Positions 1 through 12,600 of a stretch of 64,000 bases of DNA are shown here, in pieces. The DNA lies in NCBI GenBank assembly GCA_008360975.2, contig CM039183.1:40973850-41037849 (forward strand), written 5' to 3'. The translations under genes and the position numbers were made by a program. The notes below the pieces were generated by a model. The model was not told the origin of the DNA and did no database searches. It was given only the letters and a program-made list of their open reading frames with translations. The stretch is from Lichenostomus cassidix (Eukaryota > Chordata > Aves > Passeriformes > Meliphagidae). Every line of letters begins with the position of its first letter. Positions within the stretch are counted from its first letter, which is position 1.

Positions 1-2140
1 AGCTGAGGTGAAGTTTTAGAAATGAATTAACATTTAGACTTATTTACATTTCCTAAAAAGTGATGATAAAGAACAGGTGTTTGGTCTACCCACTGTCACT
101 TTAAAGGCACAAGATCAAAAATAACATGCTTTAATTCATTCTCTGATCTACCCTCTTTTTGCTAAGACCCATCTGCTCCTACAGCTCCACAGTGCCCACT
201 CCCTGTGCTCTGCCAATTCTTTTCTCCTAAAGCAGAGCAACTATTCCTACTGTGCTGTGTTGATACCCTTTGGTATACATCCTTAGATATTTTTTTCTTC
301 CGCCCTTCTTCAATCCTTACTGGTTTGTTTGGGGTTTTTTTTTTAGCTTCCTTCCTGCTCTCTTTCTCAGTTCTGCTTTCCTACCTCTTTGCTTTATGGG
401 CTGTAGAACAGCTGAGTCTAGAGCAAACTCTCTAGCAAAGTACTCAGCAGTACTGCCCAGTAAATTATCTGTTCCTGCTAAGTAAGTATTGATACACAGT
501 AATTGAGATCAAATAAACCTATTAATGTTCATAAAATGCTGAAAAGAGGGTTCCTGCAAAAGCCCAGTCTCATACCTGAGCAAGACTGTGTTAAGTGAGA
601 CTGACATGCACAAGGTAAACAGAAAGTTATTCCTGAATCACTTCTGTTTTGCTTCCAAATGCTGCACTGTCTTACCAGACTTTATAGACCAAAATAAAGG
701 GCACTGGCTCAAAACTCTTAGAAAACCACCTAAGTCTTAGCGACATACTGAAAGGCAGCCAAACTTTAACAGTGAGTCAAAGTAGACATGGTCACTTACC
801 ACATTCTCTTGCATGTTGTCTAATAACCCAGTTATCACATGAAAGGCCTCACACACATTGATTGGACCTCTACCAAGACTAGTAAGTGTTTTATATCAAT
901 GGTGCTACACTGTGCCCTTCCATTTCCTCAAAATGTGAGGGTGAAGAAATCTGTTTAGATTTTACTCACACACTGCTCCAATTGCCGAATGAAACAGCAG
1001 TGATAACCTACAGGTTTTAACATGTGTGCTAATACATTTTTATTGCAGATGGTATCAAGTTGTTAGAGGTCTGTGGTCATGCTATTAATTATACAGAAGC
1101 CCTTTATCCCCAGCCATAGCTCCTGTGTTTAAGACAAGCTGGTGCATTTTAGTACTATGTAAATATGCCTATGAACTGTGCACGGGATTTGTTGACTACT
1201 CTCTTTCACTTTCCACATTTTTAAGTAATGTCAGGTGCTTCTACTCACTTAAAGAGTTGGACAAGCAGAAAAGTAAAAAAAAATCTGATTTTTACAGTAC
1301 TGTTATATGACAAAAAGGGAGAAGTTAGAAGAGTGAAGAGTAGAGTCGAGCCTGAAAAGAAGGGAGGAGTGGAGTAAAGCGGTTTTAGTTTTTGTTCTCA
1401 ATTCTCACTATCCTAATCTGTTATCTGGCAATAAATCTATTTCCCTAAATTGAGTTTGTTTTGACAGTGATAGCAATTGTTCAGTGAACTTCCTGCCCTC
1501 ATCACAACCTACAAACTTTTCATTCTATTTTCTCACCACCCTGATGAAGATGGGGAGTGATAAAGCAGCTTGGTAAGCACCTTGTGGACATTTAGGTTAA
1601 CCCACCACACTGAGCACAGCTGAATGAGGTGCTATAGTCAAACCCATGACTTGAAAATTAATAGCTATCAAACATTCTTGGTGCTTCCCGAATCTCCTTT
1701 ATAGCCTGCAGTGCTAAGTATTTTTGCTACAATACTGTCATACAAATGCAGTCTTTTATCATGGCTAGAGTCAAATCTTCCTGACAGCATAAGCCACATG
1801 CACAAAACCATATTGTAATCCACCCTAATGTGGTGGAGAACAGCAAAGCATATCCTACTCACCTCAGAGAGCCAAGGCTGACAGTACATGGTCATTCATA
1901 AGCAGGAAGAGCAGGTCTAATCTCCATTGCAGCACAGACACACTGCTGTGTTTCCAAGGTGCTAGCTATTTCGGCTGCAGCAATTCCACAGGCTTGCACT
2001 CCACAGTAGTTGTGAATTCACCCCACAGTCCTTTCGACAAAAAAACCCCTCACAGAATGCAAAGCCCAACTTGCAAACAGCAATTATTTTGACTTCCATC
2101 TACGACCTTTTTCAATGGCACTCACTAGGATGTTTTTAGC

Positions 2141-2173
2141 TATTGGTAGACTTTTTTTCACAGTCTACCAATA
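2141..2173. repeat. Perfect 12-bp stem with 9-nt loop
   Basis: Arms 2141-2152 (TATTGGTAGACT) and 2162-2173 are exact reverse complements, separated by a T-rich loop. It is weaker than the other two foldbacks but still uncommon by chance at this spacing. Confidence 0.85.
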
Positions 2174-4072
2174 TTCCAGCATAGATATAAGAATCAAAAA
2201 TGTTCACATTACAAGGAAAAGGATCTTCAAGAGTAGGAGTTAAGAAAATAACTGAATGCTTTCTATAGGCTATACTTATTACTGTAGAATACAGCAAAAC
2301 CAAAAAATAAAGGGTATTTGCATGCCTGGCTATGAGGTTTCCTTCTTCGCTACTTGCCTTTTACAATCAAAGCTAAGGAGCTTCCAACATATTACGAAAT
2401 CACAAAGTTTGTCAAGCTGTCCATAGGCTTGGTCTTTGGAGTCTAACCAAACAGACTAAACCATGCAAAGCTACCTATCACACTGCCTATCCCAAAAGCA
2501 GGAAGGAGAGGGAAGCCTAGATTGCCTAGGAAGGAAGTCACTGTACTTTTGGAAGTACGAAAATACCTTCAGTATTAGTTGACAGATTCAGCCTTTGAAT
2601 TTTTAAATATACAACTTGGATTTTAAAAAGACCCTTAATACTATTGTGCTAGTAAGAATATATACAACCATGCAGCCTCTTTCACCCCTCAAAGAAGAGA
2701 TCTTTATAGCTGTTTGTTTAAACACACTCTGTCATGCACAGCTGTCTGACCAAGACACTCCAGGAAAATTAGTACCTAGGAGTCCAACACCAGACCTACT
2801 TTTTAATTCAGTGACACCCCTCTTCAGACTCTCCTCCTTAGGTTTCCCTTCTCCACAAGAAAAGCCACAAAGGTCTATAGCTAAAAGTCTGTTAAGAAGA
2901 AATCTAGTCCATCTACCTCAAATAGAAGAGGAAGTTTACAGGAGTAACAATACTGGGGGCTGAATAAGGGCACTTGAAAGAAAAACTTCATTCAGACATA
3001 TGATGTACTAACAAATAAGGGTTCTTGCCCCTTAAAGGAGAACATTGAGCAAACAGAAATTTAAATAAAGTGAAAACTCTTAGTTGTGAAAAATTAAGCC
3101 ACTCTAAGTACATTCTTTAAAAGAAAGTAATAGTAATTAAACACTATCAAAACCATTAATTTATTAAACATAGGAGCACTGATACTATGTTCAACACAAG
3201 AATTCTATTCCAGTCAACACATGTTCTTCCTGAGAAATTAAATTCTGAAACAGGAAAAAGAAAACCTGCTTCTCCTTTTAAACAACTTTCATGGAAGTTT
3301 GTGCAGAATTAGAAAGTTTTGGGTATTGAAACAATTTCCAGAATGACTGCTTTTGGAGTTGGTGCCAGATTGACAATTAAGTGTTCCGTTCCCCAAAAGC
3401 TCTAGACTAGGACCAGTCCACCAGAGGTCTGAAGCTACCAGATGCACAATCTACAGAAGCAGCCAATTACCGAACTAGCCAATCAGCAATTACAGTGAAC
3501 TGGGCATATTTGAAATCAGTCCCTTCACAAAATTATTATGTCCATTTGCTTGCTTTCTGCACAAAATGAGACCACTTATTCAACCATTTAACAGATAAGT
3601 GCCCATACAGTACTTCCTAAGACTTGCCTTCTGATCAGAATACAAGCGACTCAGAGTATGGCAATATTACCACTATGGCAATGGGAAAGAAGGACTGCTT
3701 AAAAATTTTGACCTTTCCACTGGAAAACCACACTAAACCGACAAAAGTCCTTTAAGAGCAGTCACATGGTTAGAGGAAGAAATGGCAGGCCAGAATTCCT
3801 GCGTGCTGCTGTTAAAAAAAAAAAAAAGCCACTGAATAGATTGCTTTTTTGTTATATCAAATACTTACACTGGCTTCACCAAAGTACCACAATGGTATAA
3901 CTTACAGTCAAAAATATTAAAATAACATTTTAAGTTCCAAAAATCACTCTCAACTACTGATAATGTTTCAACTTCTGAGTCTAGCTGTTGACACACAGCT
4001 TCAAAGGCTGAATTTGAGGGGCTTTGTGTATTATTGTAATTTCTACCTACACGTGTGTTGATAATCTGCACC

Positions 4073-4134
4073 AATAGAGCATATTTCTCTGCAGCTCATA
4101 TTTGGATATGAGCTGCAGAGAAATATGCTCTATT
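4073..4134. repeat. Perfect 29-bp inverted repeat with 4-nt loop
   Basis: The left arm 4073-4101 (starting AATAGAGCATATTTC) and the right arm 4106-4134 are exact reverse complements over all 29 positions, separated by TTGG. Pairing stops at both ends immediately. An arm this long and free of mismatches is far beyond chance in 64 kb. It could be a recent local inverted duplication (template switch), a transcribed hairpin, or an assembly foldback. A conserved microRNA precursor usually has bulges, so perfect pairing favours a young DNA event. Confidence 0.95.
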
Positions 4135-4775
4135 TCTACCCATCAATATGGACAAATCTCAGATGTAAAAAGTGTTAATTTTTATATCCCTCTCAGAAAA
4201 TACAAACTCATAGGTTTGAAAGTCAGTCCTTCAAGCCAAGCAACTGACAGTGTCACCAAGGCAAGAGAAGTTTAAAAGAAAAATACTGAGGGTTATATCT
4301 ATTTCATGGAATGAATATATTAGAACGCGCAGAACAAATACGGTTGATTTTGTATGCAACTAAAATAAAGAAATAGCTACATCACCACTCTTCAGAAACA
4401 AATCCCCAAGCCTTTGGAGATATGCCATGCCACACAAACACACAGACTCCAAGACTGCTACTGCAGCACATTTCTTCGGAAAAAGAAAATCCACAATGAA
4501 AACAGATCCAGATCTGGCAGAAACTGTTTCTCAAAAATGTCCTTGTGAAGCCATCTTCAAGTTAACCTTCATTCAAAATCTTTGATATAAATTCATACCC
4601 AAGATCAGTTTGAAACATCAAATTGCCTGATGCAGCAAAATGAGGGGCTGCCATACACCCTTCTACCACCCAACCCACACATTCTCACATAGACTAATTG
4701 GGCGTTTTTAACACCACTATATTCCTTGGATTCTGGTTACCATCAGCATAGCATTGTGTCACACTTTCTCACCAG

Positions 4776-4802
4776 AAGGAAAATAATAGTATTATTTTCC
4801 TT
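4776..4802. repeat. Perfect 13-bp foldback with 1-nt centre
   Basis: Arms 4776-4788 and 4790-4802 are exact reverse complements around a single G. The sequence is AT-rich (AAGGAAAATAATA and its complement). A foldback this perfect is unlikely by chance, and it lies only about 640 bases from the 29-bp hairpin. Confidence 0.9.
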
Positions 4803-4853
4803 TGTTTCCGAACTTCCCCCTCCCACACTGATTTGAGGATTCTCTCTAAACAA

Positions 4854-4863
4854 GGGGGGGGGG
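4854..4863 (+). repeat. G10 homopolymer
   Basis: Ten consecutive G bases inside AT-rich intron sequence. Length is likely to vary between reads and individuals. Confidence 0.9.
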
Positions 4864-5578
4864 AATTATTCTTGTTTTATTACAACCTTTTTATAATTCC
4901 CTCCTCAGAGGGTACTAGTCTGCACTAGTATCCAAAACGGTCAATGGGCAAGAAAGGTGACTACAACAGGAACTACACAGCTACTAAGTTACAGCAGTCT
5001 AAAATCAGCTGGAAGGCAGGAAACAGAAGTCAGAGGGACAACACAGTTACCTGATGCAAAAAAAGCCAATCAGCACAGGAAGAAAACCTACTCAGCAATC
5101 CTTACACACCAAATCAGAGCTCCCTTCCTGGAGCAGAGCTGATGATGCTGCTTGGTACAGGAACAAACTAATCATATCAACACAGAACTGAATGTTTTTC
5201 AGTATCATCTTGAAAATAAATGTTAATTTTAACTTTTAAGTTTGGTATCCTCTGTACATTTCTGTATAATGATTCAAAGAAAGCCACTAAACCCTACTTG
5301 AATTTCAAGCGTTGGCTACACACTGAGATTTGTTTATAATGACAACTGTATGTGGAAGATGCTGTTCAGGCTCTGCAGAAGGAAGACTTTGTTCCATCCA
5401 GAACTACCAGGAGCTACTAGGTCTCCCAAAGGATATCACTTTCTTTAACTGTCAAGGAAAATAACTGTGTATATTAAGATTTCATTCCTATTAGTTAACA
5501 CTACACAATGAGGAGACCAAAAAAGGAAGAAAAAAAAAGAACTGTCACATTTTTAATTAAGTCCACTTATGCATTAAT

Positions 5579-5596
5579 CATGACCATATGGTCATG
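5579..5596. repeat. 18-bp perfect palindrome
   Basis: CATGACCATATGGTCATG reads the same on both strands with no loop. One such palindrome in 64 kb is only mildly surprising on its own, but it belongs to a local group of foldbacks. Confidence 0.9.
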
Positions 5597-8500
5597 GTAT
5601 TATGTCATGAGATAGTTCAATAACAGTGCATTCCCTCCAACAGACAAAAATAAAATAAAAATGACCTGTCCACATGGATTTTATTCTACTTCCTCAGTCC
5701 TCTCCAGAGGAAATTAATAAAAAGTCCTTATCCCTGTGACATTTCATGTCAACATTTCTCTGGTTTGGAACACATGTTCAACTACAACTGTCTAATAACC
5801 TGAGATGTAGAAAATAAGGTATTGGTCTGCAGCCTTATGTAGAAAACTGAAGGCTCCAACAGCACTGTTGCTTCAAACTCTAGTCCAGAGTTAACAGTGA
5901 TATGGAAAAAGCAATGCAATATTTTGCTATTCTCAAAAAGAAACAAGCTCTGGCATATTTAGGAAATCTTAAATTGTAAACAGTACAGTGGCAAAAATAT
6001 CACAAGCAGATTAAATTAGCCTTTATTTATAAGACATAATACTTTCCACTTTCACTCAAGCAGACAGTTTATAAAGTAAAATAGCATGCTTACATCAAAT
6101 GGCAAAATATTTTGGAAAAATGGGGCCTGTTATTTCTTGTTGCAATAGTAGCAATCTCCATTCTAATTTCTTTTACAGTAACATGACAAGACAGGATTTG
6201 TTTTAGGAAACAAAGGTGAACAGAGAGGGATGCTGAACATGCAATACATTCAGAATTAGTGCATCTCTAAAAAGGCAGCTGCAAAATAGAGCCTTGGCAG
6301 ATGAACATTGTTGTAAAATAAACAGCTTCTCTCAATGAACAGTCCAAGCATAGCACTGAAGTAGGGTTTGAAACACCACATTGCAAAAACAGCCAACTAG
6401 TTAAAATTTGTAGGTATCCAACCCCAGTAAAAAAACTACATTGTCAATTTAACTTCCCTTTCATAATGGCAGATCATCTCCTAAAACACTTTCTGACCTT
6501 CGGAAATAAGCTGAAGTGCTACATCAACATAGGCATTGACACTCCTAAAGCCAGTGCCTGTTACTAGCAGGAGTGAAGGCCCAAGAAGAAAGGAAAACTG
6601 AAAAACAAGTCCAATGCCAACTGCTTTGTACCACACAGAGGCACTGAATGCAGAGAGGGCCACAGGCAATCCATGCTCCAGAGTCTGTTTCATACCAGCC
6701 AGAAATTACTCTGAGTTCTCCAACAGCTGTCAATGCGAAAAAGGATATGTACTCTAGCTTTAAATATAACCTAAACACAGCATTTCAATATCTGGAGTCA
6801 CAATGATGGTTACAGAGTAAACTGACTTTTCTCTTAAGAGATTTTTAATACCTTCATTTTGCCACACTTTACATCATACCTTCACTTGTGGGTTCTCCCG
6901 CCCAGATGAGTATTTCCAACAGTTTTTGTAACATGATCTGTGGCTACACAAACCCCAGAATTTTACAGATTACTGCAACTTGAAAGTTTTTTTGAAATGT
7001 ATCCATCAAAAGTGGGTACAACCAAAATCACCTGGTGTCCTAGGATCATGCACCATGACTATCATATTTTTGCTTCGTTTTGAACACCCATACCCAACAC
7101 AAACATATTTAATTGCTCTCTGAACATGCCATACTTCAGAGCTGAGAAAAAAGACACCACAGCACCATGACAGACGTGGTTTCCATTTCAAGAAGCCTCC
7201 TTCTCTGCTAATGCATATCTGAAGGCAGCTGACAGTCTGAGAAAACCCAATTGTCATCATTAAAATCCAAACATGACTGAAAAATAAATAAATTAGTCAT
7301 GTTGTTAAGTGACCAAATGGTCAAGCAGAAGGATACAAGAGCCCAAACAACCAAACAAATGTGAAGAGAACAGCTTTCCACTCATGTTTGGTCTTAATAG
7401 AAAATAATTGCTTTTGTCTGCAAGCAAACTTAGTAAATAGGTATACTGAACAGCTCAGTCTGAAACTACTTTGCTATTTAGTATAGAGACTATTTATTTT
7501 CTTCTAATTGTTTTGTAAAACTCTAAGATAAGAGAATTTAATAGAGTAATTTAATAGAATTTAACAGAATAATTAAAATTATATATTGTTGCCGTAAGTA
7601 CAAATGAACATCAACCAAGGAAAAAAACTCTGCAGCATGGTATCCCCAGATTTTCTTCAGTTCAACTGGATTTGACTTGTATGCAGAGAGCAGATAATAC
7701 AGGCATGGTTTTATACTAACAGTAAGATTAGTGAGAACACATTTGTTCTCTTAGGGCTTCTGATGATTTTCTGAGATAGAGAACAGGGAAGTAAAAGACT
7801 ATACTTCTTTAAGATACCTTTCTTTTTTATGACCTGCAGCTTATCTTCAGCCCATTTCTTCCTTCTCTTACACACAGGATGCTTTGTTGGCAACTGATGA
7901 AAATTATGTACAACAGCTACTAAGGCTTTAAAACAAAGTAACAGACTGTATAATTACCTCTCCCTTTTCTGTTGCAGAACACAAGTAAAATGTCAGTGCG
8001 TGCCAGATATTAAAATTTGCAGCCCTTCTTCCTTCACAGAAACACTGGGTTTGGGCATAAAAAATAGAAGCAGCCAGCTCCTACTTTAAGCTACTTACTG
8101 AAACATTGAGCTTTCTTTTCATATTCCACCAGTACGTGATAATTTAATTCTTAAATCTAAGATCATAAGTGTTCTAGTTAGGGGAAAATAATCAAGGGTC
8201 CATCTAACTGTCTTTTTAAGCTCTTGATAATACAGCAGATTTCCCAAGAAGAATAATTCTTATACTACATATTCCTTATTGCATGGCAGAAATATACCAT
8301 GTCAGTATCAGCAGCTTTCCATTCTTGCAGGGAAAAAGAACAAGCAATTTATTTACACAGTATTTAATTTTCAACTATGATATGAAGAGCAAAGCTGCCA
8401 GAGATTCAAATGCGAACTCAGGAGCACAGCACAGAGACTGAGCAAATAGCACTAATATAACTTCTGCTGTACATGTTCAGTCCTCAAAGGAGTAAGATGG

Positions 8501-8799
8501 CAGGGTACGTTAAAGTCACCTCTATTATTTGAATGGGAATAATACCTAGAACTGCATTTCCAGAAAAACAGGTAGAATTGAGTTAAAAGTTGAAAAACTA
8601 CACATGTTGCATGTGAGACAGGCTATACTAGCCTACAGTATTTAGGGGATTAATCTTCAGGTTAACGTGGACAAATGAAGACCACACATTTATGCATGCT
8701 GGCACACCAAGGAGCAGGAGAAATATAGCCCACACCATGTTATGTTTCTATTCAAAGAGTACAGTTGGAACAACTCCCATCTCACCAGTTGTTCCATCC

Positions 8800-8903
8800 A
8801 TTCTAATACAATTGCAGTAACTGGAAAACACTGCTATTCACTGACAGACCTAGGAAAAGCTTTGTTTTCTCCCTTCCAACTCAAGATATTCTGTGATTCT
8901 GTG
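8800..8903 (+). mobile_element. CR1 LINE 3' end fragment
   Basis: The stretch ends CCCTTCCAACTCAAGATATT followed by ATTCTGTG and GATTCTGTGG-type octamers. This matches the 3' terminus of avian CR1 elements, where CCTTCCAACCC precedes tandem ATTCTATG units. Only about the last 100 bases appear to be present, which is typical of 5'-truncated CR1 copies. The left edge is uncertain. Confidence 0.6.
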
Positions 8904-9561
8904 GAAGAAAATAATCTAGTGCTCCATCATTGAACTGGGGCAAATAATAGCACTCACACATGCTGCAACAACTGTAACTTCCAAAACCAGAAGGGAAGCC
9001 AGTACTAGCACTTCCTATCACTCCACTGCCATTTCTTCACTCTGTATAATGGAAAAAGCCATTTAAATACAGGAGGGAAAAAAGTACTACACAATTATTG
9101 TCTTAAACTGATAAGCCTGAAGAAGAAGCATAAACCATGTCACAAGAAAGCAAACATGCTGCCATCCCAGCTTCTATAGCCTACTGCCAGTAACAGCATG
9201 AGAACAGTCTAAATGAAAACATCGTGCAGTTGCCAGAACAGCAACTGACATAATTCCAGAAAGACTCTCCCATTGGAGACTCTTCTTCCTCCAGCTGACA
9301 AAAGAATTCAGTGCTAGAAAGCTGATATCCACAAGCCCTAGCTGATCACAAAAAAGCTTTTTAATTATTCTGATAAGATGCTTAGGCGAAATCAGGTTTT
9401 CCAGACTGATCATTTAACGCTCCCTCTCTATCACCTTCCTCCAGGACAGGGAGTGCATTACTTTAGCCTACAGAAGATAAATGCAGACAAATATCTTCAG
9501 CTCACTTGAAACTGCAGATATCAAGCTGCGTTACTGCAAAGTTCCTACATTTAAGCAAGAA

Positions 9562-9600
9562 TATTGTATGAGAAACATGCTCAGTATTGTATGAGAAACA
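9562..9600. repeat. 23-bp tandem duplication (partial second copy)
   Basis: TATTGTATGAGAAACA occurs at 9562 and again at 9585, giving a 23-base period with a partial second unit. It is a simple local duplication with no recognised function. Confidence 0.85.
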
Positions 9601-12600
9601 GCAGCAAACTAATTATCAGTATCAATAAGGCAGGCCACTGTCTTTAATTTTTAAACACAAAAAAAAGCAATAAAAATAATAAAAAACCTACAAAGAACAA
9701 AAATCACACACACATTTTAACAAAGTAAGCTCTATATCTACCTTCACTTGTATAAGAAATAGACTCTCTACCTAAAAACCCATCTTAACTATGTTGGAAA
9801 AAAAAGTGCCATGATGTCTGGACAAAGCATTATGACACTACAGGAAGAAAGTGACACAGTCATACAGCTAAGGGGATAAACTATATAAACATATTGCTAG
9901 GGACAAACTCAAAATAAGATGGTATATAAGACTCAAGCAAAAAAAGTATTCATAATCAAAGCCAACCATAGACACTTGTTTTGCATACATAAACAAGTGC
10001 TTAGTCTTAAACACAGATAATTTCACTGTTTTTATTGGTTATTTTATTAGGAATTGCCATCTTAAGTACAGTGGGGTTCTCCTTAAGCTCTGCCAGTCAC
10101 ATGTCTTTTAAAAGGAGATAATGGCTTAGAAAACTACTAACTACATGCAGCCAGCAGTATCCAACACCTTGCTTATTCAACATTACAAACTGCCTTTCAT
10201 CACAAACTGGGTGTACTAAAACCAATGCTTCGTAACAGTTTTTAAAGTCTCCAGAACACTTTACTAAATCATTCAAGTAACAGTTCCATTAAAAAATAAA
10301 AATCTTCAAAGCAATTTACAGCTGAAAAAGCAATCAGTTCTGGAATTGCAGATTATTCAAAGGAATTAGCATCCAAAGTATTCCCAAACCCCAAGATTCA
10401 TTGAACAACTTTTCTAACCTGCTTTTTTTTTAATGCATCTTTAGGAACACCAAGGACATTTCTTCAAGTTAAAAAAAAATCATAACATGACACATAATAT
10501 TGATCAAGTAAAAGAAAGCTTTTACATCAATTTTCTTCCATACTTCTACACTGGAAACTTATCTCAGAAACTGGGATAACATGAGATGACAGCCACAATC
10601 ACAATTAATTTGAACAAATACCATGACATTTCCAAACTGTTGCCTGCCTCTGAGCTGTAGCTGCTCTTGGAAATAAACATTAGAATATCACAATTCTAAA
10701 CCAAACTGAACATATGTCAGCTGAGGGTTTCAGAAGTGGTCAACATCAACCACACTAAGATTAGACACCAGATGTGGTTCCCTGCATAGCCTTAATACTG
10801 TACCAGCTCCAGAGCCATATCCTGGTAAGCTTAGCAAGAAGCAGGAGGTCCCATCGTACTTCAGTGCTGAAGACTGAGAAGTTTGAGCTATCTTTTCCAT
10901 ATTATGTATAACCTGGGACATTATAATTTCTTGAGGTCCATTCAATTACTGAGATTTAATCCATAAAAGCCAATTATCTAATATAGTTTGCTGAGTACAA
11001 AAAAAGTTTGGTTTTGAGAAAAAGGCCACAGCAAGTGAAAACCATATGAAAATTTCTACCATATGACCACAGCTAACATTCACACTAAGACATCTAAATC
11101 CTACTGGGAATAAGCCCTTTTCTAAATTCACGGTGTAGAATTAACCTGTTATGACTGCTCAATATTTGGCACAATAGAACCAGGACTCTGAACAGTGCTA
11201 CAGTGCAAGCAACATTCAGAAGTGTCCTGAACAAGTGGTGGTATCTTTTCACCAGACTTTCCAATATAATTGACCAGTGCTTACAACATCCAAGTTTATT
11301 AAGAAAAGGATTACTTATACAGGGACAACCAGCAAATGTACACTTTGAAACTGTCAAAAATATTTTCTACATACTTAACTAAAAGAAGAAAAAACCATGA
11401 CCAAATCTGGAACTTTTGTAACCATTAGGGAATAATAGTGAAAACTTAAAAATTTTGAAAAGTCATACGCCAAGAAAATCCATGTGTATAAAATCAGGTT
11501 TTGCCTAAGCTTCTGGCTCTTAGAATCGCAAGCACATGAGAGCTAACATTAAATGATTGCAGTCTGATTTTAACACCTTGATTTTCTCGCTTTTGTTCCC
11601 AGGACGCAAGAAGCATTAGTTATCTCAGTAGGTAACCAAAATGGATTTTTAAGCAAATAGCTTTTGCTTTGTATAAAGACAGATATTTTAGGTCTAGGCT
11701 AACGTGAACATCAAAATCAATCTCTTCCTTATTTTTTACTAGAGAATATTCCGAAAGTATTGGGAATAAATGAAAAATTGTACCTTAACAAGACATTGGA
11801 TTCTCACCAAGCCTTTCACAAACCTGATAGTCATTGCAGAGAGGTCCTTCAAAAGTTTTTCTTTTTTATTCTCTGATCAGTGTACATTTTTCCTTAACAT
11901 ATTTTTAAGTCTTGTGATACTTAGGGGTGGTATCAACAATCTGTCACACTGAACTATCAGTTCAATCTTTCCACTAAGAATCTACCAGGCTAAACAACAC
12001 TTGCACTTATGTCTCTACAGAAAAGTTTCCTCAAAAAAATGCCTTCGGACACACTTTTTGCTATACAAAGAGGTCAAGTCTGTCCATCACTTTTTGAACA
12101 TTAAGTATGAAAGCTAAGGATGCAAAGAAGTGCTGATGTTTGTTAGCTCACTGCCTACTACTTTTCAATTAAATACATCTTTCAGACTCCAAATGCCTTT
12201 TTATTTAACTATCAAAACCTGTAAATTCTTAAGATGTACTTATTAACAGAAAGCACATATCTTGCCGTATGGGGTGGGGGGCATTGTCTTTATTCGCCAT
12301 TTATCAGTTTAAGAGGTTTTAAGAATGATTCTGCTCTTTTAGGAACCAAACTCCAATTTTCTCACTGGGTCCTTACAGCACTTGCTACAATTACTGTTCA
12401 CCACAGCACTTTCAGAGTACACCGAAAGAAAGGTATACACTGTGTCAGTGGGACGAAAAAAAAGAGAACACTTCCATAATTAAAACTTTTAAAAGTACTC
12501 ATTAATATAGTGTATATGGGTTACAACTATTCCACATGGTGGAACAGTCAGGTCAATGTTTGTTGAGGCTAAATGACATAGCACATCTTCATTTCAGTGG

